Source: Actinomycetes bacterium
GTDB lineage: Bacteria > Actinomycetota > Actinomycetes > Mycobacteriales > Mycobacteriaceae
NCBI GenBank assembly: GCA_022601135.1
Contig: JAHZJB010000053.1
Span: 19,126 to 83,125 of the forward strand
Direction of reading: 5' to 3'
DNA length: 64,000 nucleotides
Shown: positions 49,108-58,330 of the stretch, piece by piece
Layout: the number at the start of each line of letters is the position of its first letter
How positions within the stretch are numbered: the first letter of the stretch is position 1
Position numbers and translations under genes: made by a program
Notes under the pieces: generated by a model
Told to the model about the DNA's origin: nothing
What the model saw: the letters and a program-made list of their open reading frames with translations, nothing else
Databases searched by the model: none

Positions 49108-49129
49108 GTAGAGCCCCTTAGTTCGTTCG

Positions 49130-49148
49130 ACGTTGTTTCGTTCAACGT
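49130..49148. promoter_or_regulatory. Small hairpin in the sahH leader
   Basis: ACGTTG (49130-49135) and CAACGT (49143-49148) are perfect inverted repeats with a 7 nt spacer, 22 nt upstream of the sahH start. It could be an operator or leader hairpin; it does not match the SAH riboswitch as I know it. Confidence 0.35.
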
Positions 49149-49271
49149 GGCGTGTCATCGCACAGGAACACTCGCGGTGGGGCCGCTGGCGACACCTGTG
49201 CAGATCAGATACGTCTGCAGATACCTTTAGCCTGCGGGCTCGCGGGACAGGCGCGTGAGGCGCGCTGCCAG

Positions 49272-49904
49272 CTAAGGAGTATCTAGCACACCGTAGCGTT
49301 CAGCGAACGGAGACATCAATCGGGCCAGGTCTCGCGCCACATCGTGGTCGGCCTCCGGCGGCATCGAGACGTAGCTCATGGCCAGCCGGACGATGGCCCG
49401 GGCCAGCACTCCGGCGTCCTCTTGGCTGGTCGCCACCCAGCTGTCCATGAACGATTCGGTCAGCCGGGCCGAGCACCGGGAGATGATCGGCGCACTGTCG
49501 GTCGTGATGATCTGCAGCAGGTCAGGCTTGGAGGAACCGGACAGCAGCGAGATCACCAACGGGTCAGCCGCGGACTCGGCGAAGAAGTCGCGGAAACCCT
49601 GCAGGAAGGCGGCGTAGACGTCACCGACGTTGTCCTTGATGGCGTCGTTGATCTGGTCGACCAGCCGGTCGGCCAGCCGCAGCGCGTACCCCTGGGCCAG
49701 CCCCTGCCGCGAGCCGAACTCGTTGTAGATCGTCTGACGGCTGATCCCGGCGGCCCTGGCGACATCGGACAGCGTGATCGAGGACCAGTCGCGGGTGAGC
49801 AGCAGCTCACGCATGCCGTCAAGAATGGAGTCGCGCAGCAGCACCCGTGACGCCTCGGCGTACGGGATACGCTGAGCGGTCCTCCGGTCGTTGGGGCGGC
49901 CCAC
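49272..49904 (-). CDS. alkX: TetR-family regulator of the alkane hydroxylase operon (AlkX-like)
   Basis: 210 residues corresponding to Rv3249c. The helix-turn-helix is [24 protein letters not shown] (about 45-68), followed by a helical effector domain. In mycobacteria this regulator represses alkB-rubA-rubB and itself. GTG at 49904 has a leaderless -10 box, so it can be expressed apart from the upstream alkB operon, from which it is separated by repeat copy C. Confidence 0.87.
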   Translation of the reverse strand: MGRPNDRRTAQRIPYAEASRVLLRDSILDGMRELLLTRDWSSITLSDVARAAGISRQTIYNEFGSRQGLAQGYALRLADRLVDQINDAIKDNVGDVYAAFLQGFRDFFAESAADPLVISLLSGSSKPDLLQIITTDSAPIISRCSARLTESFMDSWVATSQEDAGVLARAIVRLAMSYVSMPPEADHDVARDLARLMSPFAERYGVLDTP

Positions 49905-49911
49905 ACCGGCG

Positions 49912-49917
49912 ACACTA
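49912..49917 (-). promoter_or_regulatory. -10 box for leaderless alkX
   Basis: TAGTGT on the minus strand, 7 nt before the GTG at 49904. Confidence 0.5.
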
Positions 49918-49972
49918 TCGCGTTCGGGGCGCGTGCCCGCCCAGGCTGTTCTGGTCACCGTGCCCCCTCCCG

Positions 49973-50033
49973 GCGAGCGCGCGTGTCTGTACCCGGCCGC
50001 TCGGCGTGTCGCGCGCAATTGGGCACGCTCGCC
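49973..50033. repeat. Dispersed intergenic inverted-repeat element, copy C
   Basis: 61 bp element starting GCGAGCGCGCGTGTCTGTAC and ending GGGCACGCTCGCC, between rubB and alkX. Same family as copies at 4068 and 24976. Confidence 0.7.
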
Positions 50034-50049
50034 GAGGATGAGTGAGCGA

Positions 50050-50238
50050 TCATGCCCGGGAGACCTCAACCATCTCGAAATCCGACTTCGCCGCACCGCA
50101 GTCGGGGCAGCTCCAGTCCTCGGGAATGTCCTCCCACCGGGTGCCGGGCGCGATACCGTCCTCGGGCCACCCCTTGGCTTCGTCGTACTCGAAGCCACAC
50201 TGGACACAGACGAACAATTTGTAGTCGGCGGCGGTCAT
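50050..50238 (-). CDS. rubB: Rubredoxin RubB
   Basis: 62 residues with the two iron-binding pairs CVQCG and CPDCG. It carries electrons to AlkB. ATG at 50238 overlaps the rubA stop by 4 bp (ATGA). Corresponds to Rv3250c. Confidence 0.93.
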   Translation of the reverse strand: MTAADYKLFVCVQCGFEYDEAKGWPEDGIAPGTRWEDIPEDWSCPDCGAAKSDFEMVEVSRA

Positions 50239-50408
50239 TTCATTGCTCCAATCTCTTCAAAGTCGAGTTTCTCGCGCACGGCGCAATCAGGGCAGCACCA
50301 CTCATCGGGGACGTCGCTCCAGACAGTGCCGGCCGGGAATCCTTCTCGTGGTGCGCCTTTCGTTTCGTCGTAGACGTAGTCACAACCGGGGCAGCGATAC
50401 GTGCTCAC
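50235..50408 (-). CDS. rubA: Rubredoxin RubA
   Basis: 57 residues with the pairs CPGCD and CPDCA; the usual Gly after the second pair is Ala, as in the AlkG1-type rubredoxins. GTG at 50408 overlaps the alkB stop (GTGA). Having two coupled rubredoxins is typical of mycobacterial alkB operons. Corresponds to Rv3251c. Confidence 0.92.
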   Translation of the reverse strand: MSTYRCPGCDYVYDETKGAPREGFPAGTVWSDVPDEWCCPDCAVREKLDFEEIGAMK

Positions 50409-51679
50409 TCCTGGGCTCCGGTGTCCGCTCCCTGCGGTGGCCGCTGATCGCCGTACTTGGCCAGCACCTTGTCGCGCACCCGAGGGTGAATGTTCACCCT
50501 GGTGATGTCGCCGTTGTAGTGCTCGAGCACCCGATGATCCATGATCTTGCGCCACAGCGGCGGGAAGTACGTCAGCGAGATCATCGACGCGTACCCGCTG
50601 GGCAGGTTCGGGGCGCCCTCCATGCTGCGCAAGGTCTGGTAGCGGCGCGTCGGATTGGCGTGGTGATCACTGTGCCGCTGCAGGTGGTAGAGGAACAGGT
50701 TGGTGACCAAATGGTCTGAATTCCAGCTGTGTTCGGGTGCGCAGCGCTCGTAGCGACCACTGGCGGTCTTCTGCCGCAGCAGACCATAGTGCTCGAGATA
50801 GTTGACCGTCTCCAGCAGCGCGAAACCGAACACGGCCGAGATCAGGATGAACGGGATCAGTGCGAGCCCGAAGACCGCGATCAGGATGCCGTAGAACGCG
50901 ATCGATATCACCCAGGCGTTGAGCACGTCATTAGACCAGTGCCAAGGGCTCTTGCCCTGACGGCGCAACCGCGCGGCCTCCAGTTTCCAGGACGACGTCA
51001 ACGCGCCCCACACGCTGCGCGGCAGGAACTCCCAGAACGTCTCGCCGAAGCGTGCCGACGCGGGATCCTCGGGCGTCGCAACCCGAACGTGGTGTCCACG
51101 ATTGTGCTCGATGTAGAAGTGGCCGTACCCGGTCTGAGCGAGGGTGATCTTGGCAAGCCAGCGTTCGAGCTCTTCCTTCTTGTGGCCCATCTCGTGCGCG
51201 GTGTTGATGCCCACCCCGCCGAGCACACCCACCGAGAGTGCCAAGCCGATCTTCGCCGGCCAACCCAGCGAGCCGTCGAATCCAAGCCAGCTCAGGTTCG
51301 ACGCGGTGAACAGGTAGGCGCCCAGGATGACGCTGGCGTACTGGAGCGGGATGAAGATGTACGTGCAGTAGCGGTAGTACTTGTCGTTCTCGAGCCGCTC
51401 CATCACTTCGTCCGGTGCGTTCTGGCCGTCGGGGCCGTACCGCAGATCCAATGCGGGCAGCACGAGGTAGAGCAGGATCGGACCGATCCAGAACGGTGCC
51501 TGCGCGGCCGCGTGCCAACCGAACTGATTGAGTGCCCACACCAACGGCAGCATCACGAACAGCGCCGTCGGCACGATCAAGCCCATCAGCCAGAGGTAGC
51601 GCTTCTTGTCGCGCCACTGTTCGACGTCGACCTCGGACCGTCTGACGATCTCGGGAACTTCTGCCATTCCTGCGGTCAC
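50405..51679 (-). CDS. alkB: AlkB alkane 1-monooxygenase
   Basis: 424 residues. Membrane di-iron hydroxylase with six membrane segments. His motifs are HEMGHKKEE, EHNRGHHVRVATPEDPASAR, the AlkB signature NYLEHYG and LQRHSDHHANPTRRYQ. It hydroxylates medium/long-chain n-alkanes at the terminal carbon with electrons from the adjacent rubredoxins. GTG at 51679 follows GAGGAGG; ATG at 51667 is in frame. Corresponds to Rv3252c. Confidence 0.95.
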   Translation of the reverse strand: MTAGMAEVPEIVRRSEVDVEQWRDKKRYLWLMGLIVPTALFVMLPLVWALNQFGWHAAAQAPFWIGPILLYLVLPALDLRYGPDGQNAPDEVMERLENDKYYRYCTYIFIPLQYASVILGAYLFTASNLSWLGFDGSLGWPAKIGLALSVGVLGGVGINTAHEMGHKKEELERWLAKITLAQTGYGHFYIEHNRGHHVRVATPEDPASARFGETFWEFLPRSVWGALTSSWKLEAARLRRQGKSPWHWSNDVLNAWVISIAFYGILIAVFGLALIPFILISAVFGFALLETVNYLEHYGLLRQKTASGRYERCAPEHSWNSDHLVTNLFLYHLQRHSDHHANPTRRYQTLRSMEGAPNLPSGYASMISLTYFPPLWRKIMDHRVLEHYNGDITRVNIHPRVRDKVLAKYGDQRPPQGADTGAQE

Positions 51680-51744
51680 CCCAATGCCTCCTCGCTGTGA
51701 GTGCAGTCACTTGCTGAGTTGACTATATAGACCATTTTGTCGCT

Positions 51745-51766
51745 TGTCTAGACAGAATTATCTGTT
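51745..51766. promoter_or_regulatory. Overlapping palindromes upstream of alkB (operator candidate)
   Basis: TGTCTAGACA (51745-51754) is a perfect 10 bp palindrome overlapping the inverted repeat ACAGA-ATTA-TCTGT. This AT-rich patch 66-87 bp upstream of alkB is a plausible AlkX binding site. Confidence 0.55.
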
Positions 51767-51836
51767 TTGTAAACGCAGTTCGTGGCGGATCGGCGCGCCA
51801 AGCGACGTGGGCGGGCCAAGTGACGTTGCCGGTGGT

Positions 51837-53318
51837 TCAGTGGGCTCGATTCCCCAACACCGAGTGCCTGCGGCCGTAAACGAGGTAGACGAGCACGCCG
51901 ATGGCCATCCAGATGCTGAACCGGATCCAGGTCAGCCCGGTCAAGTTGAGCATCAGCCACACGCACGTGATGATCGCCAGAATCGGCAGCAGTGGCACCC
52001 ACGGCGTGCGGAAGCCCCGCTTCAGGTCTGGCCGGGTGCGGCGCAACACCATCACTCCGGCCGCGACCAGCACGAAGGCGAACAGTGTGCCGATGTTCAC
52101 CATCTCCTCGAGCCTGTCGATCGGGAAGACGCTGGCGGTGACTGCCACCACGACGCCGACCAGCAGGGTGATCCGTAGCGGCGTGCCGCGGCCGCCGGTC
52201 TTGGCCAACTGCCGCGGCAACAGCCCGTCGCGAGACATCGCAAACAGCACCCGCGTCTGGCCGAGTACCAGCACGATGACGACGGTGGTCAGCCCCGCCA
52301 GCGCGCCGATCGAGATCACCTTGGCTGCCCAGCCGACCCCGTTGAGCGCGAACGCCGTCGCGAGGTTGGCCGTTTCGGCGTCGCGCAGTTCGGTGTAACT
52401 CACCATGCCCGACAGCACGACGGACACCGACAAGTACAGGACAGTGACGATGCCCAGCGACGCCAGGATTCCGCGGGGTACGTCGCGCTGCGGGTTCTTC
52501 GTCTCCTCAGCGGTGGTGGCCACGATGTCGAAACCGATGAAGGCGAAGAACACAATCGACGCTCCCGCCAGCAAGCCGTACCAGCCGTAGGTGCTGCCTT
52601 CGGCCCCGGTCAGCAATGAGAACAACGACTGCTCGGCCCCCGAGCCGGCTTCGCCGCCGGGCGCGGCGGGCGGGAGGAACGGCGTGTAGTTCTCAATCTT
52701 GATGTAGAACGCGCCGACGGCCACGACGAGAAGCACCACCGAGACCTTGATGGCGGTGACGGCCAGGCTGACACCCGCCGAGAGCTTGGTGCCCAGCGCC
52801 AGGACGGCGATGACGGACCCGATGATCAGGAGCGCGCCCCAATCGACGTTAAGCCCAGCGACATCGGTGACGCCGCCGCCGAATCCGAATACCGTGCCCA
52901 AATAGCTCGACCACCCCTTGGCGACCACGGCCGCGGCAACCGCGAACTCCAGGATCAGGTCCCAGCCGATGATCCACGCAACGAACTCTCCGAACGTCGC
53001 GTAGGAGAAGGTGTACGCGCTTCCCGCAACGGGCACGGTGGATGCGAATTCCGCGTAGCACAGCGCGGCCAGGCCGCAGGCGATCGCCGCGATGACGAAG
53101 GAGATCGAGATCGCCGGGCCGGTGATGTTACCCGCCGTCGAAGCGGTGACGGTGAAGATTCCCGCGCCGATCACCACCGCGACCCCGAAGACGGTCAGGT
53201 CCCACCACGTCAGGTCTTTGCGCAGCCTCGTTGTTGGTTCGTCGGTGTCGGCGATGGACTGCTCCACCGACTTCGTCCGCCACCTGCCGGCCGGCTGCGC
53301 ACTCGGATCCTGGGCCAT
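51837..53318 (-). CDS. APC-family amino-acid permease
   Basis: 493 residues, about 12-14 membrane segments. The N-terminal TFGVAVVIGAGIFTVTAS segment and EFASTVPVAGSAYTFSY mark the cationic amino-acid transporter (CAT) branch of the APC superfamily. Corresponds to Rv3253c. ATG at 53318 follows GAGGACGG; an ATG at 53339 is in frame but lacks a site. Substrate not predictable beyond amino acids. Confidence 0.88.
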   Translation of the reverse strand: MAQDPSAQPAGRWRTKSVEQSIADTDEPTTRLRKDLTWWDLTVFGVAVVIGAGIFTVTASTAGNITGPAISISFVIAAIACGLAALCYAEFASTVPVAGSAYTFSYATFGEFVAWIIGWDLILEFAVAAAVVAKGWSSYLGTVFGFGGGVTDVAGLNVDWGALLIIGSVIAVLALGTKLSAGVSLAVTAIKVSVVLLVVAVGAFYIKIENYTPFLPPAAPGGEAGSGAEQSLFSLLTGAEGSTYGWYGLLAGASIVFFAFIGFDIVATTAEETKNPQRDVPRGILASLGIVTVLYLSVSVVLSGMVSYTELRDAETANLATAFALNGVGWAAKVISIGALAGLTTVVIVLVLGQTRVLFAMSRDGLLPRQLAKTGGRGTPLRITLLVGVVVAVTASVFPIDRLEEMVNIGTLFAFVLVAAGVMVLRRTRPDLKRGFRTPWVPLLPILAIITCVWLMLNLTGLTWIRFSIWMAIGVLVYLVYGRRHSVLGNRAH

Positions 53319-53446
53319 CGACCGTCCTCTTTTCGTCATGTACCCAGCGGAATGTACCGGCTACCGTTGACATCTGACCTCATCCGCTGAGGTTGCCGAC
53401 GCGAGGATGTGGTACGACGTGCGGTTGCGGCTGGTCGAAAACCGGG

Positions 53447-54673
53447 TCAGATCCCGACGGTCACGCGAAAAAGCCGGGTGGGCTGCGTTGCGTCCAACCT
53501 GATGGGTCCGTCGTCGGCGCCCACCCAGGCCGCTGCCCCACGCTCGAGCACCACCGCACTTGTCTTGGCGTGCAACGTGACCGCACCTTCGGTACACAGC
53601 AGGATCTGCGGGCCGTCGTGGCGGGTCGGTGCGTCGATCTCGTGGCCGAGGTGCTCTCCATCGACGGTGAGAACCGACACCGCGAACTCCGGGGCCGGGG
53701 TGTGGTAAACCAGTTCAGCTCCGTCCCGCACAGAGTCGGGCCGGACGACGACGTTGTTGGCCGGGCTGAAGTCGAGTACGCGTAACAGTTCGGGAACGTC
53801 GACGTGCTTGGGCGTGAGCCCTCCGCGTAACACGTTGTCGGAGTTGGCCATTACCTCGATGCCGACACCCTGCAGGTAGGCGTGCAGATTTCCGGCGGGC
53901 AGGTAGATCCCCTCGCCCGGAGCCAGTGCCACCCTGTTCAACAGCAGCGCGGCAAGAACGCCGGCATCATCGGGATAGCGCTCGCCGAGTTCGAGCACGG
54001 TTTTGGCCTCGGCGACGAAATCCTGTGCGCCGGAGCGCACGTAGTTGATCGCACCATCGATGACGGCGGGTACCAGCCGATCCAGGTCCGGCTGTGGACA
54101 GGTGATCCACGTTGTGAACAACGCCCGAAGCCCGTCGGCGTCGGACTCTCCGGACAGCAGGTTGACGAACGGATCGAGCGCCTTGGGGGCGAGTGCCTGC
54201 ATCAGCTCGACTGTTCGCGCGGCCCGCCGGAAACCGGCGAGTGCTTCGAAATGGCTTAGCGCCACGAGAAGTTCGGGTTTGTGGCTGCGGTCGCGGTAGT
54301 TGCGGGTGGGCGCCGAGACAGGGATGCCCGTCCGCTCCTCGCGGGCGAACCCGTCGACGGCCTGCGCGGTGCTCGGGTGCGCCTGCAGCGACAGCGGCTC
54401 GTCGGCGGCGAGAACCTTCAGCAGAAACGGCAGCGTGTCACCGAACCGCTCCCGGACCGCCGGCCCGAGTTGGCCGTCCGGATCGGCCCGCAGCGCATCG
54501 AGCAGAGACTTCTCGCCGTGGTCGGTCTGTAACCACGCCGGGTCGCCGGGATGAGCGCCGAACCACAGCTCTGCCTGCGGGTGCGGTGTGGGACTGGGCG
54601 CCCCGGTGAATTCGGCAATCGCGGTCCTCGAACCCCATGCGTAGGTTCGGATCGCGCCCCTCAACAGATGCAC
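53447..54673 (-). CDS. manA: Mannose-6-phosphate isomerase
   Basis: 408 residues, the same length as Rv3255c. Type I phosphomannose isomerase: zinc-binding QAHPS, the SHKPELLVAL signature with Glu, and the later PAGNLHAYL motif with His. It interconverts fructose-6-P and mannose-6-P, feeding mannosylated lipids and glycans. GTG at 54673. Only 4 bp after the preceding gene; same operon as manB. Confidence 0.95.
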   Translation of the reverse strand: MHLLRGAIRTYAWGSRTAIAEFTGAPSPTPHPQAELWFGAHPGDPAWLQTDHGEKSLLDALRADPDGQLGPAVRERFGDTLPFLLKVLAADEPLSLQAHPSTAQAVDGFAREERTGIPVSAPTRNYRDRSHKPELLVALSHFEALAGFRRAARTVELMQALAPKALDPFVNLLSGESDADGLRALFTTWITCPQPDLDRLVPAVIDGAINYVRSGAQDFVAEAKTVLELGERYPDDAGVLAALLLNRVALAPGEGIYLPAGNLHAYLQGVGIEVMANSDNVLRGGLTPKHVDVPELLRVLDFSPANNVVVRPDSVRDGAELVYHTPAPEFAVSVLTVDGEHLGHEIDAPTRHDGPQILLCTEGAVTLHAKTSAVVLERGAAAWVGADDGPIRLDATQPTRLFRVTVGI

Positions 54674-54677
54674 GAAT

Positions 54678-55805
54678 TCACCCTCGAACCAGTCGCTGGT
54701 AGACCGCCGCCATCTCGATTCGGACAGCCAGAAGTGCCAATTGTTGTTCAGGACTTCCAGTTCCAGGCAGCGGCCCCGAACCTGGCGCGCGCTGCTCCTC
54801 ACCAGCCACCGCAGCATCGGCAGGGTTCGGCACGTCGTTGGAGTTGATCACATCGACGTCTCCGAAACCCATCAGCCGGTCGGTGACAATCGGCCGCTCG
54901 GCATCGGTGGTCAGCACGATGGTGCGGGTGCGACGGGGCAGCGGTCCGTCAATCTCCTCGTCGTGAAAGATCGATCGCTCATCGCGGTCCCCGGAATCGT
55001 CTCCCCAGCCCGTCCCCAGTGCCACCAGTGCGTCGGCCAAACCGACCGCGGCCACCGCTTTGTGAGCGACACGCAGCATGACCGTAGATGCGTGCCGAGC
55101 CAGCGCCAGGAACGGCGCGGTGTCGCCGGCGAACACGACGTCTCGACCCGCCATCCGCTCGGCAAGACCCTTGGCCGGGTTGGTGAAGAGTTCAGTGCCG
55201 GCACTGTTTCGGAACGCTTCGGCGTCCAACTCGTCGGCGAGTGCCGCGAGGTCCCACCGGCTGCCCGGGACGAGCACCTGCAGGACGGCCAACCCCGCTG
55301 CCAGGTAGCGGACCAAGGTGAAGTCGCCGGGAACATGCAGTCTCGGCGGCAGCGCTACCGAACGGCCCGCCGCGGCGTCGCGCAGGGGCCCCTCGTAGGG
55401 GGCCACCACGATGACACGCGCGCCGCGGCGAACACCCATCGCCGCGGCTCCGACGAGAAGCGGATCGTCGGCTTCGTCGCCGGCGACGATCAGCACGTCG
55501 TGGGCACCGATCCACGGCGGCGCCTCGGACACGACGACGATGGGCGCACCCACTTTCCCGGCGAGCGCGGCGGCGAGCATCGCTCCCGCATTCTCCGCGG
55601 GCCCGCGGCCGCCCACCCACACCACCGTGCGGGGCGGCGCTTCGGACCGGACCGCCTCCAGCTCGCCCTCCTCGACTGCGGACGCGATGGCCCGCACCTG
55701 GGCGCCCGCCATCGACGCGGCCCGCAGCAAACCCAGTCGATCTGCGGTCAGCAGGCCGTCGGCATCGTCGAGATCGACCGCAGCCGAAGCCGAGCTAGTG
55801 TTCAC
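54678..55805 (-). CDS. SIS/isomerase-like protein of the mannose operon (TobH-like)
   Basis: 375 residues corresponding to Rv3256c. The N-terminal half has a SIS-like Rossmann pattern (VVWVGGRGPAENAGAMLAAALAG, PIVVVSEAPPW), distantly like bifunctional phosphoglucose/phosphomannose isomerases. Catalytic residues of that family are not clearly conserved. GTG at 55805 overlaps the manB stop (GTGA). It lies between two mannose enzymes, so a sugar-phosphate role is likely but unproven. Confidence 0.75.
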   Translation of the reverse strand: MNTSSASAAVDLDDADGLLTADRLGLLRAASMAGAQVRAIASAVEEGELEAVRSEAPPRTVVWVGGRGPAENAGAMLAAALAGKVGAPIVVVSEAPPWIGAHDVLIVAGDEADDPLLVGAAAMGVRRGARVIVVAPYEGPLRDAAAGRSVALPPRLHVPGDFTLVRYLAAGLAVLQVLVPGSRWDLAALADELDAEAFRNSAGTELFTNPAKGLAERMAGRDVVFAGDTAPFLALARHASTVMLRVAHKAVAAVGLADALVALGTGWGDDSGDRDERSIFHDEEIDGPLPRRTRTIVLTTDAERPIVTDRLMGFGDVDVINSNDVPNPADAAVAGEEQRAPGSGPLPGTGSPEQQLALLAVRIEMAAVYQRLVRG

Positions 55806-57193
55806 GTCAATTCCCTTGCTTCCGTTGCGCCCGCAGCGACATGACCGGCGACCTCGTCGACAATCTCCTTGACCATCTCGGGGGTACGGGCCTCGACATT
55901 GAGGCGCAGCAAAGGTTCGGTGTTGGACATCCGCAGGTTGAACCAGTTGCCGTCGCCGAGGTCGACAGTCACACCGTCCAGGTGATCGAGGGCTTGCACG
56001 CGGCTCCCGTAAGCCGCCAGTACGGCGTCCACGATGGCCGGCGCATCGGTCACAGTGAAGTTGATTTCGCCGGAGGCCTCGTACCTCTGGTAGTCAGCCA
56101 TCATTTCCGACAGCGGGCGGTCCTGCTCGCCGAGGGCAGCCAGCACATGCAGCGCGGCCAGCATCCCGGAGTCCGCCCCCCAGAAGTCGCGGAAGTAGTA
56201 GTGCGCGGAGTGTTCGCCGCCGAAGATTGCACCGGTCTCGGCCATCAACGCCTTGATGTAGGAATGCCCGACCCGGGACCGTACTGCCGTCCCGCCACGC
56301 TCGGTGACCAACTCCGGCACCGCGCGCGAGGTGATGAGGTTGTGAATGACGGTCGCCCCGATCTCGCGCGTCAGTTCCCGGGCGGCAACCAAAGCGGTGA
56401 CCGCCGACGGCGATACCGCCCGGCCCAATTCGTCGACCACGAAACACCGGTCGGCGTCGCCGTCGAAGGCCAGTCCGATGTCCGAGCCGGTCTCCACGAC
56501 GTAGGTCTGCAGGTCGACGAGGTTCGCCGGGTCCAGCGGGTTGGCCTCGTGATTGGGGAATGTGCCGTCAAGTTCGAAGAACAGCGGTGACAGAGTGATC
56601 GACGAGATCGGCCCCAGCACGGCCGGGGTGGTGTGGCCGGCCATACCGTTGCCGGCATCGACGGCGACGCGAAGCGAACGTTGCCCGCCGATATCGACCA
56701 GGCTCCGGAGAAACTCGCCGTAATCCGCGAGAACTTCGCGATTGCTGGCAGTGCCGGGGGGGCCGTCGTACTCGGGGACGCCGGCGATGACGTCGTCGCT
56801 GATGGCGGTCAGCCCGGTGTCCTTACCGACCGGTTTGGCACCGGCGCGACACAGCTTGATCCCGTTGTAGGCGGCCGGGTTGTGGCTAGCGGTGAACATC
56901 GCGCCAGGGCAATCGAGTAGACCGGAGGCGAAGTAGAGCTGATCGGTCGACGCCAGCCCGATGTGCACCACATCGAGGCCCTGGGCCAGCACGCCTTCGG
57001 CGAACGCCTTGGCCAGCGGCGGCGAACTGGCCCTCATATCGTGACCGATGACCACCCTCCCGCTGTCGCGAACCAGCCGGGCAAAGGCGGCGCCCACCTC
57101 GGAGACGAACTGCTCATCGATCTCCTCGCCCACGAGGCCACGCACGTCATAGGCCTTGATGACGCGCTGTACCGCCGCGGCGGGCCGAGCCAT
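55802..57193 (-). CDS. manB: Phosphomannomutase/phosphoglucomutase ManB
   Basis: 463 residues. Four-domain alpha-D-phosphohexomutase: active-site serine loop TASHNPAAYNG, metal loop DGDADRC (in FDGDADRCFVVDE), sugar-binding GGEHSAHYYF and the C-terminal phosphate loop RMSNTEPLLRLN. It converts mannose-6-P to mannose-1-P. ATG at 57193 follows AAGGGAGC. Corresponds to Rv3257c. Confidence 0.94.
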   Translation of the reverse strand: MARPAAAVQRVIKAYDVRGLVGEEIDEQFVSEVGAAFARLVRDSGRVVIGHDMRASSPPLAKAFAEGVLAQGLDVVHIGLASTDQLYFASGLLDCPGAMFTASHNPAAYNGIKLCRAGAKPVGKDTGLTAISDDVIAGVPEYDGPPGTASNREVLADYGEFLRSLVDIGGQRSLRVAVDAGNGMAGHTTPAVLGPISSITLSPLFFELDGTFPNHEANPLDPANLVDLQTYVVETGSDIGLAFDGDADRCFVVDELGRAVSPSAVTALVAARELTREIGATVIHNLITSRAVPELVTERGGTAVRSRVGHSYIKALMAETGAIFGGEHSAHYYFRDFWGADSGMLAALHVLAALGEQDRPLSEMMADYQRYEASGEINFTVTDAPAIVDAVLAAYGSRVQALDHLDGVTVDLGDGNWFNLRMSNTEPLLRLNVEARTPEMVKEIVDEVAGHVAAGATEARELT

Positions 57194-57339
57194 GATGCTC
57201 CCTTGGACAGATTGAGTGTTGTAGCCAGCCTAGTCGCCGCCGGCCACCTTCATGGCGCCCGTTTCGACCGCAGCGCTTTCCGGCGCAGAAAGTTGGGTGA
57301 TCTCGACGTGCGGGCACACCGTTTCGAAGAATGGGTCTT

Positions 57340-57768
57340 TCATTCAGAGGGGTCGGGCAGCACCCGAAGATGCCCGCGACGGCGACCGTTGGTTTCGGGT
57401 CGATTGGCGGGCGGAGCCATCACGGCGCCGCCCAGTGCGCCGGTCGCCGAATCGCTGAAACCCGCGGTGAAGCTACCTTTGGGGGCGCCGACGCTGGCCC
57501 CTTCGCGACCTTCGCGCACTGCGTCGGCAAGCGCGACCAGGTCATCGTCGTCGGGGTACGCCTGCAGCGAGCTGGCGTGGCGAACCAACTCCCAGCCGCG
57601 CGGAGCGGTGATACGGCCGGCGTGCAGGACGCAGAGATCCCAGGAGTGCGGCTCGGACACGGTGGCCAGCGGACCCACTACGGCCGTGGAGTCGGAATAG
57701 ACGAACGTGAGTGTCGCGACCGCATAGTGAGGGCACCCAGGCCGGCAGCAGCGACGGGGAACATTCAC
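57340..57768 (-). CDS. DUF3499 protein
   Basis: 142 residues corresponding to Rv3258c. An N-terminal zinc-knuckle-like pattern (CCRPGCPHYA near 7-16, then C..H in LCVLHAG near 46-50) is followed by a conserved acidic helix and a variable tail. Function unknown. GTG at 57768 with a leaderless -10 box. Divergent from the Rv3259-like gene. Confidence 0.82.
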   Translation of the reverse strand: MNVPRRCCRPGCPHYAVATLTFVYSDSTAVVGPLATVSEPHSWDLCVLHAGRITAPRGWELVRHASSLQAYPDDDDLVALADAVREGREGASVGAPKGSFTAGFSDSATGALGGAVMAPPANRPETNGRRRGHLRVLPDPSE

Positions 57769-57774
57769 AGCGGA

Positions 57775-57780
57775 AGGTTA
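57775..57780 (-). promoter_or_regulatory. -10 box for leaderless DUF3499 gene
   Basis: TAACCT on the minus strand, 6 nt before the GTG at 57768. Confidence 0.5.
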
Positions 57781-57844
57781 GCGTGCGGCCTCGCTCGCGT
57801 GGCGCCGGACACGCGCGGCCGCTCGGCGCCCGAATCCCAACCGT

Positions 57845-57850
57845 TACGAT
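57845..57850 (+). promoter_or_regulatory. -10 box for leaderless Rv3259-like gene
   Basis: TACGAT, 7 nt before the GTG at 57858; it pairs divergently with the box at 57775-57780. Confidence 0.5.
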
Positions 57851-57857
57851 TCCGATC

Positions 57858-58322
57858 GTGGCCGGGATGAACTATCGGGGCTCCCGTCGGGGCCGTGAGA
57901 TGCGCGGAACTCTGCTTCCGCCGACCGTCCCGGGCTGGCGCAGTCGCGCCGAGCGTTTCGACATGGCGGTCCTCGAAGCCTACGAACCGATCGAGCAGCG
58001 CTGGCACGAACGGGTGTCGACGCTGGACGTGGCGGTCGATGACATACCCCGGATCTCACCGAAGGACCCGGACAATGTGCAGTGGCCTCCGGAGGTGGTG
58101 GCCGACGGGGCGATAGCACTGGCCAAGCTCATCGGAGCTGGGGTAGACGTCCGCGGTAACTCCACGCGGGCGCGAATCGTATTGTTCCGCAGGCCAATCG
58201 AGCGGCGGGCCAAGGATGCCGCCGAGCTGACCGAACTGCTACACGAATTGCTGGTGGCGCAGGTGGCCACCTATCTGGGCGTCGAACCGTCCGCAATCGA
58301 TCCGACGCTCGACGAGAATTAG
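57858..58322 (+). CDS. Zincin-like (PF06262-type) protein with degenerate HExxH
   Basis: 154 residues corresponding to Rv3259, usually annotated as a metallopeptidase-family protein. The place of the zinc motif reads HELLVAQVATYLG, so the second His of HExxH is missing. The rest of the fold (FDMAVLEAYEPIEQRW, ARIVLFRRPIERR) is well conserved. Peptidase activity is unlikely without a different zinc site. GTG at 57858 is supported by the -10 box; an ATG at 57867 is the alternative. Confidence 0.8.
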   Translation: MAGMNYRGSRRGREMRGTLLPPTVPGWRSRAERFDMAVLEAYEPIEQRWHERVSTLDVAVDDIPRISPKDPDNVQWPPEVVADGAIALAKLIGAGVDVRGNSTRARIVLFRRPIERRAKDAAELTELLHELLVAQVATYLGVEPSAIDPTLDEN

Positions 58323-58330
58323 GGGTCTGG

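Noticed and set aside
49108..49271. SAH riboswitch in the sahH leader
   Set aside because: The sequence does not match the conserved core of the SAH riboswitch as I know it; only a simple hairpin is visible.
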